DNA of 64,000 nt, from positions 62,001-126,000 of the forward strand of contig CBDDEE010000019.1 in assembly GCA_965226855.1 (NCBI GenBank), in the 5' to 3' direction. Under the pieces are notes generated by a model. That model saw only the letters and a program-made list of their open reading frames with translations, was not told the DNA's origin and made no database searches. This document shows positions 36,953 through 44,954 of this stretch, in pieces. This stretch comes from JAUXJB01 sp965226855. GTDB taxonomy: Bacteria; Myxococcota_A; UBA9160; SZUA-336. The position numbers were made by a program, and so were the translations under genes. Position 1 is the first letter of the stretch. Every line of letters starts with the position of its first letter.

Positions 36953-37797
36953 CCTCGATACGGGATACCCTGGACCGCTTCCACCTGGCGCCGTCCCGGG
37001 CGCGCGGCCAGAACTTCCTGCGCTCCAGGGCCACGGCCCGGCGGCTCGTGGAGCTTTCTGGACTCACCGCGGCGGATGCCGCCATCGAGATCGGACCGGG
37101 GCTCGGTGAGCTCACCTGGCCGATCGCGGCAGTGGCTCGCCGCACGGTGGCACTCGAGATCGACAGCGGTCTGGTGCGGGCGCTCGGCGAGGCGCGCCTG
37201 CCCGAGAGCGTGGAGGTGCGCCACGAAGACGCCCTGCGGGCGGACCTTGGCGGGATAAGCCGGGAGCTGGGCCAGCCCTGCGTCTTGTTGGGGAATCTGC
37301 CGTACCGGATCTCGGGGCGACTGCTTGGAGCCCTGCTCGGCCCCCGGAACCCGTTCCGGCGCTGGGCGTTCATGCTCCAGGGTGAGGTCGCGGACCGCGT
37401 GCTGGCTGGGCCGGGCGAGAGCGCCTACGGCACCCTGTCGGTCTGGGCGGGGCTCTTCAGCCGTGCGCAGCGCGCGCTGGAGCTAGGTCCGGAGGAATTC
37501 GTGCCGAGGCCTCGGGTCCGTTCGACCTTTCTTGTCTTCGATCCGGCGCCGCAGCTGCCCGAGATCCGGGACCTCCCGACGCTCCGCAAGGTGGTGCGCG
37601 GAGCGTTCCAGTACCGCAGGAAGACCCTGCGGCGAGCGCTGCGCGGCCTCGTCGATGGCGACGGGGTGGCGTTCCAGGCCTCGGACATCGATCCCATGCG
37701 ACGAGGTGAGACCCTGGCGGGGAGCGAGTTCGTCGCGCTGGCGAACGCCATCGTGGCCGCACACGAGTCGGGTGAGGACACTCTCGGGTGCGGTTGA
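36949..37797 (+). CDS. rsmA: 16S rRNA dimethyladenosine transferase (KsgA), probable non-standard start
   Basis: RsmA dimethylates A1518 and A1519 of 16S rRNA. The essential GQNFL motif (37006-37020), EIGPGLGEL, LEIDSGLV and GNLPYRISG (the NLPY catalytic motif) are present. The first ATG/GTG/TTG in frame is GTG 37048, which would delete GQNFL. Upstream the frame has no standard start codon. ATA 36949 overlaps the tsaD TAG (ATAG) and stands 6 bases after GAGGAGGG, so I chose it; the protein is then 282 residues, as usual. CTG 36970 is an alternative. The function is certain, the start is not. Confidence 0.85.
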
Positions 37798-37821
37798 CAG
37801 TTCCACCGCCTCACCTCTAGT
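37794..37821 (+). promoter_or_regulatory. Probable promoter of panBCD
   Basis: A perfect TTGACA at 37794-37799 overlaps the rsmA stop, followed after 16 bp by TCTAGT at 37816-37821 (4 of 6). Transcription would start near 37828, leaving a 5' leader of about 165 bases before panB. Confidence 0.45.
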
Positions 37822-37879
37822 CTCCCTCCCACATAGCCCGCTTCGATAGAGCCAGACGCTTGGATTCCGCGACCGAGAC

Positions 37880-37958
37880 CGAAGGCCGCTTCGACTCGAA
37901 CGGCTGAGCCGTTCGCTCCGTCAGACCGTGAAGCGCCTTCCGAACCGTCGGAGGCGCT
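37880..37958 (+). promoter_or_regulatory. Structured leader upstream of panB: three successive hairpins
   Basis: Three inverted repeats follow each other: 37880-37893 (CGAAG/CTTCG around GCCG), 37897-37915 (9-bp arms, CGAACGGCT/AGCCGTTCG, 1-base centre) and 37932-37958 (11 pairs with one bulge, loop ACCG). The last is followed by CTGTCGTTTGG, too T-poor for a clear terminator. It may be the rsmA operon terminator or a regulatory leader of panBCD. I do not recognise a known riboswitch. Confidence 0.5.
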
Positions 37959-37993
37959 CTGTCGTTTGGCGGGCGCGAAGAAGGAACTCAGCT

Positions 37994-38797
37994 ATGAACG
38001 AGTCTCGGGTCACTGTGCCCTCGCTGTCGCGCATGAAGCGCCGCGGCGAGAAGATCGTGATGCTCACCGCCTACGACTTCCCGTTTGCGCAAATCTTCGA
38101 TCAGGTCGGCATCGACATCCTCCTTGTGGGCGACACGCTGGGATGTGTCGTGCAGGGACACGAGACGACTCTGCCCGTCACGCTCGAGGAGTCGCTCTAC
38201 CACTGCCGCTTGGTCTCGCGTGCAGCACGCCGTGCTCTCGTCATCGGGGACATGCCTTTTGGCAGCTACCAGACGAGTGAGCCGCAGGCCCTCGACACAG
38301 CGGTGCGCTTCATCAAAGAGGGCGGCGCGCAGGCCGTGAAGCTCGAGGGGGGGGCGCGCGTCGCGGATCGCATCGCCGCGATCGTGCGCATGGACATCCC
38401 GGTGATGGGCCACGTCGGGCTGACACCGCAGTCCGTCCACGCCGTGGGAGGCTACCGGGTCCAGGGGAAGGGCGAGGCCGGACACGAGCGGGTGCTGCGC
38501 GAGGCGCTGGCCGTGCAGGAGGCGGGTGCCTTTGCGGTGGTGCTGGAGTGCGTGCCGCAGGAGCTCGGTGCCGAGGTCACGAAGTCGCTCGAGATCCCGA
38601 CGATCGGCATCGGGGCCGGCCTCGGCTGCGATGGCCAGGTGCTCGTGATGCACGACATGCTTGGCCTCGAGTCGGGCTCGCCGCCCAAGTTCGTGCGCCA
38701 GTACGTGGACCTGAGCGCGATCGTGCGGAGCGCCGCGCAGATGTACGCGGCTGACGTGCGGCTCCAGAAGTATCCCGGCGACCATGAGTCCTACTGA
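37994..38797 (+). CDS. panB: 3-methyl-2-oxobutanoate hydroxymethyltransferase
   Basis: A 267-residue TIM-barrel enzyme adding a hydroxymethyl group from methylene-THF to 2-oxoisovalerate, the first step to pantoate. It has MLTAYDFPFAQIFDQVGIDI, LVGDTLG, GDMPFGSYQTS, AVKLEGG, PVMGHVGLTPQS and TIGIGAGLGCDGQVLV, all PanB blocks. ATG 37994 follows AAGGAAC by 8 bases; the open frame upstream belongs to the leader. It overlaps panC by 14 bp. Confidence 0.95.
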   Translation: MNESRVTVPSLSRMKRRGEKIVMLTAYDFPFAQIFDQVGIDILLVGDTLGCVVQGHETTLPVTLEESLYHCRLVSRAARRALVIGDMPFGSYQTSEPQALDTAVRFIKEGGAQAVKLEGGARVADRIAAIVRMDIPVMGHVGLTPQSVHAVGGYRVQGKGEAGHERVLREALAVQEAGAFAVVLECVPQELGAEVTKSLEIPTIGIGAGLGCDGQVLVMHDMLGLESGSPPKFVRQYVDLSAIVRSAAQMYAADVRLQKYPGDHESY

Positions 38798-39650
38798 GCC
38801 ACTTGTCATCTCCGAAGTGCGAGCGCTGCAGCGCTGGTCCGACGAGATGCGCTGCCGCGGCCGGCGCATCGGGCTCGTGCCGACGATGGGTGCCCTCCAC
38901 GAGGGCCACCTTTCGCTCGTGCGTCTGGCCCGCGAGCACGCCGATCGGGTCGTGGTCAGCATCTTTGTGAACCCCACGCAGTTTGGCGAGGGCGAAGACC
39001 TGCAGGCGTATCCCCGGGACCTGTCTGCGGATCTCTCCAAGCTCACCACGCTGGGCGTCGACGTGGTCTTTGCGCCCAGCGTGGCGGAGATGCATCCGCG
39101 TGGTGTCGCGCCGACCTGGGTAGATGTCGAGCAGCTGACGCGCGGGCTCTGCGGCAGGAGCCGGCCGGGACACTTCCGCGGCGTGTCGACGGTCGTGGCG
39201 CGCCTGTTCCATGCCGCGCGCCCCGATGTCGCGGTCTTCGGCCAGAAGGACTACCAGCAGCTGCAGGTCGTGCGCGCCATGAGCGACGCCCTCCTCTTCG
39301 GCGTCGAGATCGTGTCGGGACCGACGGTGCGGGAGCCCGATGGCCTCGCCATGAGCTCGCGCAACGCGTATCTCGGCGAGGATGCGCGGGTGCAGGCACG
39401 CTGCCTGAACGCCGCCCTGCTCGAAGCGAGAGGTCTCTTCCGTGATGGTGAGCGAGACGCGGCCTACCTGGTCGACGTGGCACGGCGCCGCATCGAGAAG
39501 GAGGACGCCGCGGAGATCCAGTACGTGGAGCTCTGCGACGCCCGGACGCTCGAGCCGCTCGGCGAGATCCGGGGCCCCGCCGTGCTGGCACTGGCGGTCT
39601 TCATCGAAGGTACGCGCCTGATCGACAACACGCTGCTGGACGAGGACTGA
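38784..39650 (+). CDS. panC: Pantoate--beta-alanine ligase
   Basis: A 288-residue ATP-dependent ligase forming pantothenate. It has LVPTMGALHEGHLSLV (the HIGH-like motif HEGH), VVSIFVNPTQFGEGEDL, LFHAARPDVAVFGQKDYQQL and GLAMSSRNAYL (KMSKS-like). It overlaps panB and shares one base with panD (TGATG). Normal length, with no fusion. Confidence 0.96.
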   Translation: MSPTEPLVISEVRALQRWSDEMRCRGRRIGLVPTMGALHEGHLSLVRLAREHADRVVVSIFVNPTQFGEGEDLQAYPRDLSADLSKLTTLGVDVVFAPSVAEMHPRGVAPTWVDVEQLTRGLCGRSRPGHFRGVSTVVARLFHAARPDVAVFGQKDYQQLQVVRAMSDALLFGVEIVSGPTVREPDGLAMSSRNAYLGEDARVQARCLNAALLEARGLFRDGERDAAYLVDVARRRIEKEDAAEIQYVELCDARTLEPLGEIRGPAVLALAVFIEGTRLIDNTLLDED

Positions 39651-39997
39651 TGCTGCGCACGCTTCTCAAGTCCAAGATCCACAGCGCCACCGTGACCCGG
39701 GCGAACCTCAAGTACGAGGGATCGATCACGATCGACGACGAGCTGCTCCGCGCTGCAGACCTGCTCCCGCACGAGAAGGTGGACATCTACGACATCACGA
39801 ACGGCGCGCGCCTCTCGACCTATGTGATCCGAGGCGAGTCCGGCAGCGGCGAGATCGGGATCAACGGGGCGGCGGCACACCTGGTCAAGCCCGGGGATCG
39901 CGTCATCATCGCGAGCTACGCTCAGCTGGGGACGGAAGAGGCCCGCAGCCACCAGCCGCGCATCTGCTTCGTCGACTCGGAAAACCGGCTCCGCTAG
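39650..39997 (+). CDS. panD: Aspartate 1-decarboxylase precursor
   Basis: A 115-residue pyruvoyl enzyme making beta-alanine. The self-cleavage site YEGSITID (Gly24-Ser25 region) is intact, with downstream NGARLSTYVIRG, GAAAHLVKPGDRVIIASY. It overlaps panC by one base, completing a panB-C-D pathway operon from 2-oxoisovalerate and aspartate to pantothenate. Confidence 0.96.
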   Translation: MLRTLLKSKIHSATVTRANLKYEGSITIDDELLRAADLLPHEKVDIYDITNGARLSTYVIRGESGSGEIGINGAAAHLVKPGDRVIIASYAQLGTEEARSHQPRICFVDSENRLR

Positions 39998-40042
39998 TTT
40001 GACGGGCACCGCCGTGGGATCTGCGGCGGGGGAGGTTCCACT

Positions 40043-40705
40043 GTGTGGCGCAGGTTCTGGCGTAGGGTCGTCAACGCTCTGCGGCGCGACTTCCTGGCCG
40101 GCCTGCTCGTGTTCGTCCCGGTCGGTTTCACCCTGCTGGGCGTTCTCTGGCTCGTCGACCAGCTTGACAAGCTGGTCTTGCCGAACATCTTCCGCGCGCT
40201 AGGCCTGGAGATCGAGCAGCCGCGCTTTCTGGGAGCAGCCGTCACTCTCGTCGCCATCCTACTCGCGGGGGCACTCACGCGGAGCTTCGTTGGACGGGGC
40301 GCTCTCGGCGTCTGGGAGAGCATCGTCGAGAGGATTCCGGTCGCTCGCAGCCTGTACGCGGTGCTGAAGCAGTTCATGGCCGCAATCGTCGGTGATGGGA
40401 CCGCCACCTCGAGCTTTGACCGCGTGGTCCTGATTGAGTACCCGCGCAAGGGCATCTACACGTACGCCTTCGTGACGGGCCAGTCGATCGGACTGGCACC
40501 GGGTCTGCCGGACAAGCTGCTCAAGGTCTTCGTGTCGAGCACACCGAACCCGACCACGGGCTACTTCCTGCTGGTTCCCGTGGACCAGGCCGTCGAGACC
40601 GGGCTCTCCGTCGAGGAGGCGTTCAAGCTGATCATCTCGGCCGGAATCGCCGACAGCTCCTCGCAAGGGACCGAGGCGCCGCCCACGCCGTCTCCGCGCA
40701 AGTGA
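40043..40705 (+). CDS. DUF502 family membrane protein
   Basis: A 220-residue protein with two N-terminal membrane segments (LAGLLVFVPVGFTLLGVLWL and AVTLVAILLAGALTRSFVG) and then the conserved DUF502 domain (SIVERIPVARSLYAVLKQFM, VVLIEYPRKGIYTYAFVTGQ, VFVSSTPNPTTGYFLLVPVD). Function unknown; members occur widely in Gram-negatives. GTG 40043 is preceded by GGGGGAGG. It overlaps smpB (GTGA). Confidence 0.88.
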   Translation: MWRRFWRRVVNALRRDFLAGLLVFVPVGFTLLGVLWLVDQLDKLVLPNIFRALGLEIEQPRFLGAAVTLVAILLAGALTRSFVGRGALGVWESIVERIPVARSLYAVLKQFMAAIVGDGTATSSFDRVVLIEYPRKGIYTYAFVTGQSIGLAPGLPDKLLKVFVSSTPNPTTGYFLLVPVDQAVETGLSVEEAFKLIISAGIADSSSQGTEAPPTPSPRK

Positions 40706-41175
40706 CGGAGTCGAAGCGTCACACGATCTGCAAGAACCGTCGCGCCCGGTTCAACTACCTGATCGAAGAGACGATCGAGGCCGGAATCGTGCTGGTCGGC
40801 TCCGAGGTCAAGTCGCTGCGCGAGGGCCGCGCGAATCTCGTGGACGGCTATGCGCGCATCAGCGGCGCCGGCGAGGTATTCCTGATGAAGGCGCACATCG
40901 CGCCCTACGAGCAGGCGAATCGCGAGAACCACGACCCGGTGCGTCCTCGCAAGCTACTCCTGCACAAGAGCGAGATCCATCGCCTGCGCGGCAAGGTCCA
41001 CGAACGCGGTCGCACGCTGATCCCCCTCGAGCTCTACTTCGAGCACGGCCGCGCGAAGGTGGAGCTGGCCCTGGCGCGCGGAAAGAAGCGGCACGATAAG
41101 CGGGAGGCGATTGCGAAGCGCGAGTCGGACCGGCAGCTCCAGCGCATTACCAAGCGCCAGGCCCGCCGCCACTAG
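40702..41175 (+). CDS. smpB: SsrA-binding protein SmpB
   Basis: A 157-residue tmRNA partner. It has KNRRARFNYLIEETIEAGIV, LVGSEVKSLREGRANLVDGY, AHIAPYEQANRENHDPVRPR and the C-terminal basic tail GKKRHDKREAIAKRESDRQL. SmpB brings tmRNA to stalled ribosomes. It overlaps the DUF502 gene by GTGA. The ssrA gene lies 731 bp downstream, which is a common linkage. Confidence 0.96.
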   Translation: MTESKRHTICKNRRARFNYLIEETIEAGIVLVGSEVKSLREGRANLVDGYARISGAGEVFLMKAHIAPYEQANRENHDPVRPRKLLLHKSEIHRLRGKVHERGRTLIPLELYFEHGRAKVELALARGKKRHDKREAIAKRESDRQLQRITKRQARRH

Positions 41176-41844
41176 TCAGCGCCGGGACTGATCCAGAAGA
41201 GCTGGCGGAAACAGGTAGCGGCGCGCCAGCAGGACGGCGACGAGCGCGAGCAGCACCAGGCCCGACGCGAGCGCGAGGTTCGCGCCGCTCGGCTCGCGCA
41301 ACGTGTTCCCCAGAAACGTGTAGAGGCCCGCCCGCGGCACAAAGCCGATCGCGATGGCCAGGGTGAAGGGTGCGGCGCGCATCCGCGTGACGCCCGCAGT
41401 GAAGTAGACCGGGCTCAGCAGCGAGACCGGGATAGCCGTGTACGCGGCAAGCCATGGCGGCCCGCGGCGTGTCAGGTAGTCGTCGAAGGCCGCGAGGCGG
41501 CCGCCGATGCGACGCTGAACCGCATCGCGTCCGAGCGCCCGCGCCACGCCGAAGGCGATCGCGGCGCCCAGGGTCCCGCCGAGCGCGCCGTAGAACGTGC
41601 CCACGGCCGTTCCGAACAGCAGCCCGGCCGTAAGCAGAATCAACCCGGATGGCAGCCCGAGGAAAGGGCGCATCGCCATCGCGCCGACAAGAATGGCGGG
41701 TCCGAGCGCGCCGAGCTCGGCGACGTAGCTCTGGAAGCCCACCTGCGTCCATACGACACTGCTCCCGAAATGGAGCCAGTAGAAGCCGACCCCGCCGACC
41801 GCGATTGCGGCGAGCGCGCCGAGCTGTTTCAGACGCCGGGCCAT
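41176..41844 (-). CDS. TVP38/TMEM64 (DedA-related) membrane protein
   Basis: A 222-residue membrane protein with about five helices and the family core MRPFLGLPSGLILLTAGLLF, GTAVGTFYGALGGTLGAAIA, RRGPPWLAAYTAIPVSLLSP and VYFTAGVTRMRAAPFTLA. Members are implicated in lipid scrambling and membrane homeostasis. The start is uncertain: ATG 41844 gives a short basic N-terminus before the first helix, and ATG 41886 adds 14 residues and runs into the ssrA promoter region. Convergent with smpB, with abutting stops. Confidence 0.82.
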   Translation of the reverse strand: MARRLKQLGALAAIAVGGVGFYWLHFGSSVVWTQVGFQSYVAELGALGPAILVGAMAMRPFLGLPSGLILLTAGLLFGTAVGTFYGALGGTLGAAIAFGVARALGRDAVQRRIGGRLAAFDDYLTRRGPPWLAAYTAIPVSLLSPVYFTAGVTRMRAAPFTLAIAIGFVPRAGLYTFLGNTLREPSGANLALASGLVLLALVAVLLARRYLFPPALLDQSRR

Positions 41845-41890
41845 GGAGGAGGCGTCGAGTCTAGCAAAGGCACGGCACGACCCCATCCGT

Positions 41891-41896
41891 TACAAT
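41891..41896 (+). promoter_or_regulatory. Probable -10 box of ssrA
   Basis: TACAAT (5 of 6 matches) ends 9 bases before the mature tmRNA 5' end at 41906. No good -35 box is seen at 16-18 bp spacing. Confidence 0.45.
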
Positions 41897-41905
41897 AGGG
41901 CTCAC

Positions 41906-42272
41906 GGGGGCGATCGGTTTCGACGGGTAGCCGAGAGCGTCTGTTGCGTGTCGAGGTGCTGTGTCCTCGCTAAACCCATGGCAAGGCAACTTATAATTGC
42001 CGACGAAAACCTCGCTCTCGCTGCTTAGCTAAACCCTAAGACAGCGGGCATGCCCGCGGCCGACGCCTGCTGAGCCGCGGGGGTGTCATACCCAGCAGGC
42101 TGGCGCGCATTCTTGTCGGGTGGATGCGTGCGAGACAAGATCCCGGCTCGCTCCTGACCAGGCGAGCTTCGGAGCCTAGGGTCAGGAGTTAAACCAGAAC
42201 ACGGAGCTACACACGTAGACGCAGGCGAAAGACGCTATTCGGACGCGGGTTCGATTCCCGCCGCCTCCACCA
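41906..42272 (+). ncRNA. ssrA: Transfer-messenger RNA (tmRNA)
   Basis: One-piece tmRNA of 367 nt. The 5' GGGGGCG (41906-41912) pairs with CGCCTCC before the encoded CCA at 42270-42272, and the T-loop GGTTCGATTCC is at the 3' end. The tag frame reads ...IADENLALAA and stops at TAG 42026-42028; the resume codon is probably GCC 41999 or GCA 41981, the second giving ARQLIIADENLALAA. With SmpB it rescues stalled ribosomes and tags the peptides for proteolysis. The 3' end has a degenerate copy at 43647, marking it as an integration target. Confidence 0.96.
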
Positions 42273-42340
42273 CTAACCATTTCCGCATGTCGTAGAGGTC
42301 TCCATCCAGCGTCCGCGCATCCCCACTCTACCCAACACGC

Positions 42341-43096
42341 TCAGTCAGCGTCTGAGCTTTCGTCCTCGTCGGTGACCTTCTCGCAGAGGCGCTCGAGCAG
42401 GTCAAAGACCGCCCGTCGGCGCTGCTGGGTCACCAGAGCAAAGCTCTGCCGAGCCACGAAGCAGGAGCCCGCGAGGAACGCGGCGGGAAACAGCAGCGCA
42501 AAGGCGGGCGAGTGGAGCGCCCCGATCCCCACGCCGACCCCCACTCCGACGCCGACTCCGATTCCACCCACGAGCCCACCGTAGAGGACTGCGGTCAGTG
42601 CGTGGTAGCGCTCCTCGATCCCGATTCGTGTACGGCCTTGGCGCGATCGCACGGTGACGTGGAGAGGAAGCAGCGGATCGGAGCCGAGCGGCCCCTTCGA
42701 TCGCCACAAGAGGCTTCGAGACCGGAGGGTCGCCGTTCCGCTCGTGGCGGCAGCCGCCTCGATTTCGGAGACCATTTCCTCCATCTCGGCTTCTTGAAGC
42801 TCCCGTGGGAGAGTTCGCTCGACCCGGATCGAGAAGGGGCCGCCCAACACCCTCTCGAGGTCGAGGGGGACTCCGCTCGCATCGAGTTCCGTCGCCGCGA
42901 GCTGGAGGTAGTACGGGTCGACTCCGACCTCGTCAGCGATCTCCTCGAGGTCCGAAAGGGTAAGGTCGCCCAGCTCTGGGGTCTGGCTCTCGACGACCGC
43001 CTGGGTCTCTTGACGCTGGAGCCGGGACGAGCGCTTCAGGAGGAAGTCGACTTCCCTCTTGGTAAGGCGCCGATCGAGGATCCGGGCATCTTCCAT
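42341..43096 (-). CDS. Hypothetical membrane protein with glycine-zipper hairpin
   Basis: A 251-residue protein that I do not recognise by name. The N-terminal half is soluble and charged (RILDRRLTKREVDFLLKRSS; LSDLEEIADEVGVDPYYLQL). The C-terminal part has two membrane segments: LYGGLVGGIGVGVGVGVGVG, with a (GV)n glycine zipper encoded by a short tandem repeat near 42525-42565, and SPAFALLFPAAFLAGSCFV. The acidic C-terminus ends DEDESSDAD. ATG 43096 is assumed; ATG 43111 is 5 codons upstream. It lies between ssrA and the att-like copy, so it may be cargo of the old element. Confidence 0.65.
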   Translation of the reverse strand: MEDARILDRRLTKREVDFLLKRSSRLQRQETQAVVESQTPELGDLTLSDLEEIADEVGVDPYYLQLAATELDASGVPLDLERVLGGPFSIRVERTLPRELQEAEMEEMVSEIEAAAATSGTATLRSRSLLWRSKGPLGSDPLLPLHVTVRSRQGRTRIGIEERYHALTAVLYGGLVGGIGVGVGVGVGVGIGALHSPAFALLFPAAFLAGSCFVARQSFALVTQQRRRAVFDLLERLCEKVTDEDESSDAD

Positions 43097-43300
43097 GGCA
43101 CGCGGAATCATATCGGATTCAGCGGCGTGAGATCCGCAACAGGTGCGAGTGGGCCGCTGCGGCGCGAAGTCTTGAGCGATGCCGATCGCTTGCGTGTAAG
43201 CAACCTATCGAGAACGGACCTCGCGCTGAAAAACCTCTGGGGCCAAAGACCAGAAGAAACATAATGGCTACCACGCCTTCGGACCAATGAGAAGAAGGCG

Positions 43301-43510
43301 TGGAGCGAGAGCCGTCTGCGCGAGACTTGGTACAAGGCGTGAGACGAGGCTGTCGGCTATGGAATCCCGCTCTACGCGGCGACGAAGCACACCTTTGCGA
43401 CGGAAGCCATCCGTGCTGGCGTTCAGCCGAAGCACCTGCAGGATTTCCTGGGGCACAAGGAGATCACGAGGACGTACCAGTATGTCCGGCGCGCCAATCA
43501 GCATGCGGGG
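43301..43510 (+). pseudogene. Tyrosine-recombinase (phage integrase) C-terminal remnant
   Basis: Translation shows GIPLYAATKHTFATEAIRAG, VQPKHLQDFLGHKE and ITRTYQYV, the C-terminal catalytic block of a tyrosine recombinase including the LGH motif and the tyrosine nucleophile region. The conserved Arg before HTFAT is Lys, an in-frame TGA occurs at 43340-43342, and no N-terminal domains or start exist. The rest of 43097-43830 contains no other gene that I can support. Together with ssrA and the att-like copy it marks a decayed integrated element. Confidence 0.82.
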
Positions 43511-43646
43511 AAGTGCTGCGTCTGGGCCTGGGTAGGGGCGGGCGATCCGGCGAACGCGACGAGGAACGCTAGCGGCCGGGAGCACGACGGCTGCACGACA
43601 CCCTCAGCCGATGAAGGCTCTTGAGGTTCGAGGTGTTGCAGAAACC

Positions 43647-43673
43647 GGACGCGAATTCGATTCCGCCTCCACC
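43647..43673 (+). other. Degenerate att-like copy of the tmRNA 3' end
   Basis: GGACGCG-AA-TTCGATTCC-GCCTCCACC at 43647-43673 aligns with the tmRNA 3' end 42241-42271. The only differences are GG to AA in the middle and four deleted bases (CGCC-type). Direct orientation, 1.4 kb apart, integrase remnant between: this fits the distal attachment site of an ssrA-targeted element. Confidence 0.75.
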
Positions 43674-43830
43674 CGTTGCTTTTCTGCTTTCAGCTATTCC
43701 GGCCAAGAAAGGCGAGAATCTGGGCCCGGAATCGCGGATCATGTACCACGGCCGGCTTGCCGAGAACCCCTTGACGGAATTTGCCGCCCACGCCTGATCC
43801 AGATTGAGACAGTGTATGATGAGGAATCCG

Positions 43831-44838
43831 ATGGCCGGTGACTTTACGATCTTGGTGGGGACCATCGGGGCTGGTGTTTGGCACAGCTCCAACGGCGGCG
43901 AGAACTGGCGGAGGAGCGGGCTTTCGCTTCCGTTCGCAGCCGAACCGGGCGAGATCCAGATCCGGGCGCTGGCGACCAGTCCGCGAGATCCCGAAGGCGT
44001 CTACGCCGGCTCCGAGGTCGGGCTCCTGCGCAGCGACGATCGCGGTGCGCGCTTCCGGGTCGTCCCGTCCCCCATGGACGGGCTTCAGATCTGGTCCGTC
44101 GCGGTCCACCCGCACGATGCCGACGTGATCCTGGTGGGCACGAAGCCACCCGCCCTGTTCCGCACTCGCGACGGGGGCGCACACTGGCAGGCGCTCTCGG
44201 TCGATATTGCCAAGGAGTGTCTGGCCGGCGCGCCCAAGGTTACGTCGATCGTGTTCGATCCGCGTGATCCCGACACGATCTGGGTCGGTGTCGAGATAGA
44301 CGGCGTGTTCGTGAGCCGCGACGGCGGCGAGAGCTTCCGACGCACCGCCCCGCTCGGCAACGAGGCGTTCTCCCAGGACGTACACAGTCTGGCGCTCGGC
44401 GTGGGCAAGAATGGGCAGGCGAGCATCGTCGCCGGCACTCCCGAGGGTGCGATCATCAGCCGGGACGACGGGGAGAGCTGGTCCCCGCATTCGTTTCCCC
44501 GCTTCTTCGAAGGCAACCGCATCTCCTACTGCCGAGGCGTGGCGGTCAAGGCCGACGATCCCGACGTGTTCTTCGTCGGCAACGGCGACTCCGTGCCGGG
44601 GAAGATCGGCGCCATCCAGCGCAGCGCGGACGGAGGGGGGACCTGGAAGATGGCGGAGCTCTCGGTGGTGCCCAACTCCACGGTGTACTGGTTCGGAACC
44701 CATCCCGCTGCCCCTGATCGCATCGTGGCGAACAGCCTGTTCGGCTACGTCTACGTCAGTGAGGACGGCGGCCTGACCTGGCACAAAGTCGAGCGAGAGT
44801 TTGGCGAAATCCGCGCCATCGCCTGGCTCCCTCACTGA
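43831..44838 (+). CDS. BNR/Asp-box repeat (sialidase/VPS10-like propeller) protein
   Basis: A 335-residue protein made of repeated Asp-box motifs of the S-x-D-x-G-x-x-W type: SSNGGENW, SDDRGARF, TRDGGAHW, SRDGGESF, SRDDGESW, SADGGGTW and SEDGGLTW. This is the pattern of photosynthesis-assembly/WD40-BNR-like propellers. No signal peptide is seen, so it may be cytosolic. No catalytic residues of sialidases can be pointed to, so the function is open. ATG 43831 follows GAGGA by 5 bases; ATG 43816 and 43819 are alternatives. Confidence 0.75.
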   Translation: MAGDFTILVGTIGAGVWHSSNGGENWRRSGLSLPFAAEPGEIQIRALATSPRDPEGVYAGSEVGLLRSDDRGARFRVVPSPMDGLQIWSVAVHPHDADVILVGTKPPALFRTRDGGAHWQALSVDIAKECLAGAPKVTSIVFDPRDPDTIWVGVEIDGVFVSRDGGESFRRTAPLGNEAFSQDVHSLALGVGKNGQASIVAGTPEGAIISRDDGESWSPHSFPRFFEGNRISYCRGVAVKADDPDVFFVGNGDSVPGKIGAIQRSADGGGTWKMAELSVVPNSTVYWFGTHPAAPDRIVANSLFGYVYVSEDGGLTWHKVEREFGEIRAIAWLPH

Positions 44839-44954
44839 TTCCCCCCACACGAGGCGGAGCGTCAGCAGCTGGCTAGGGCGTCGTCCAGGAATCGCCCGAT
44901 CCACCCGTTCATGAGTGGGTAGCGCCACGGCTGCGGTGCAGCACAGGAGTTGTC

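Noticed and set aside
37932..37958. Strong intrinsic terminator after rsmA
   Set aside because: The stem is good, but it is followed by CTGTCGTTTGG rather than a T-run, so I describe it only as a leader hairpin.
42273..43830. Prophage
   Set aside because: Only an integrase fragment and an att-like copy are seen; no structural, lysis or replication genes.
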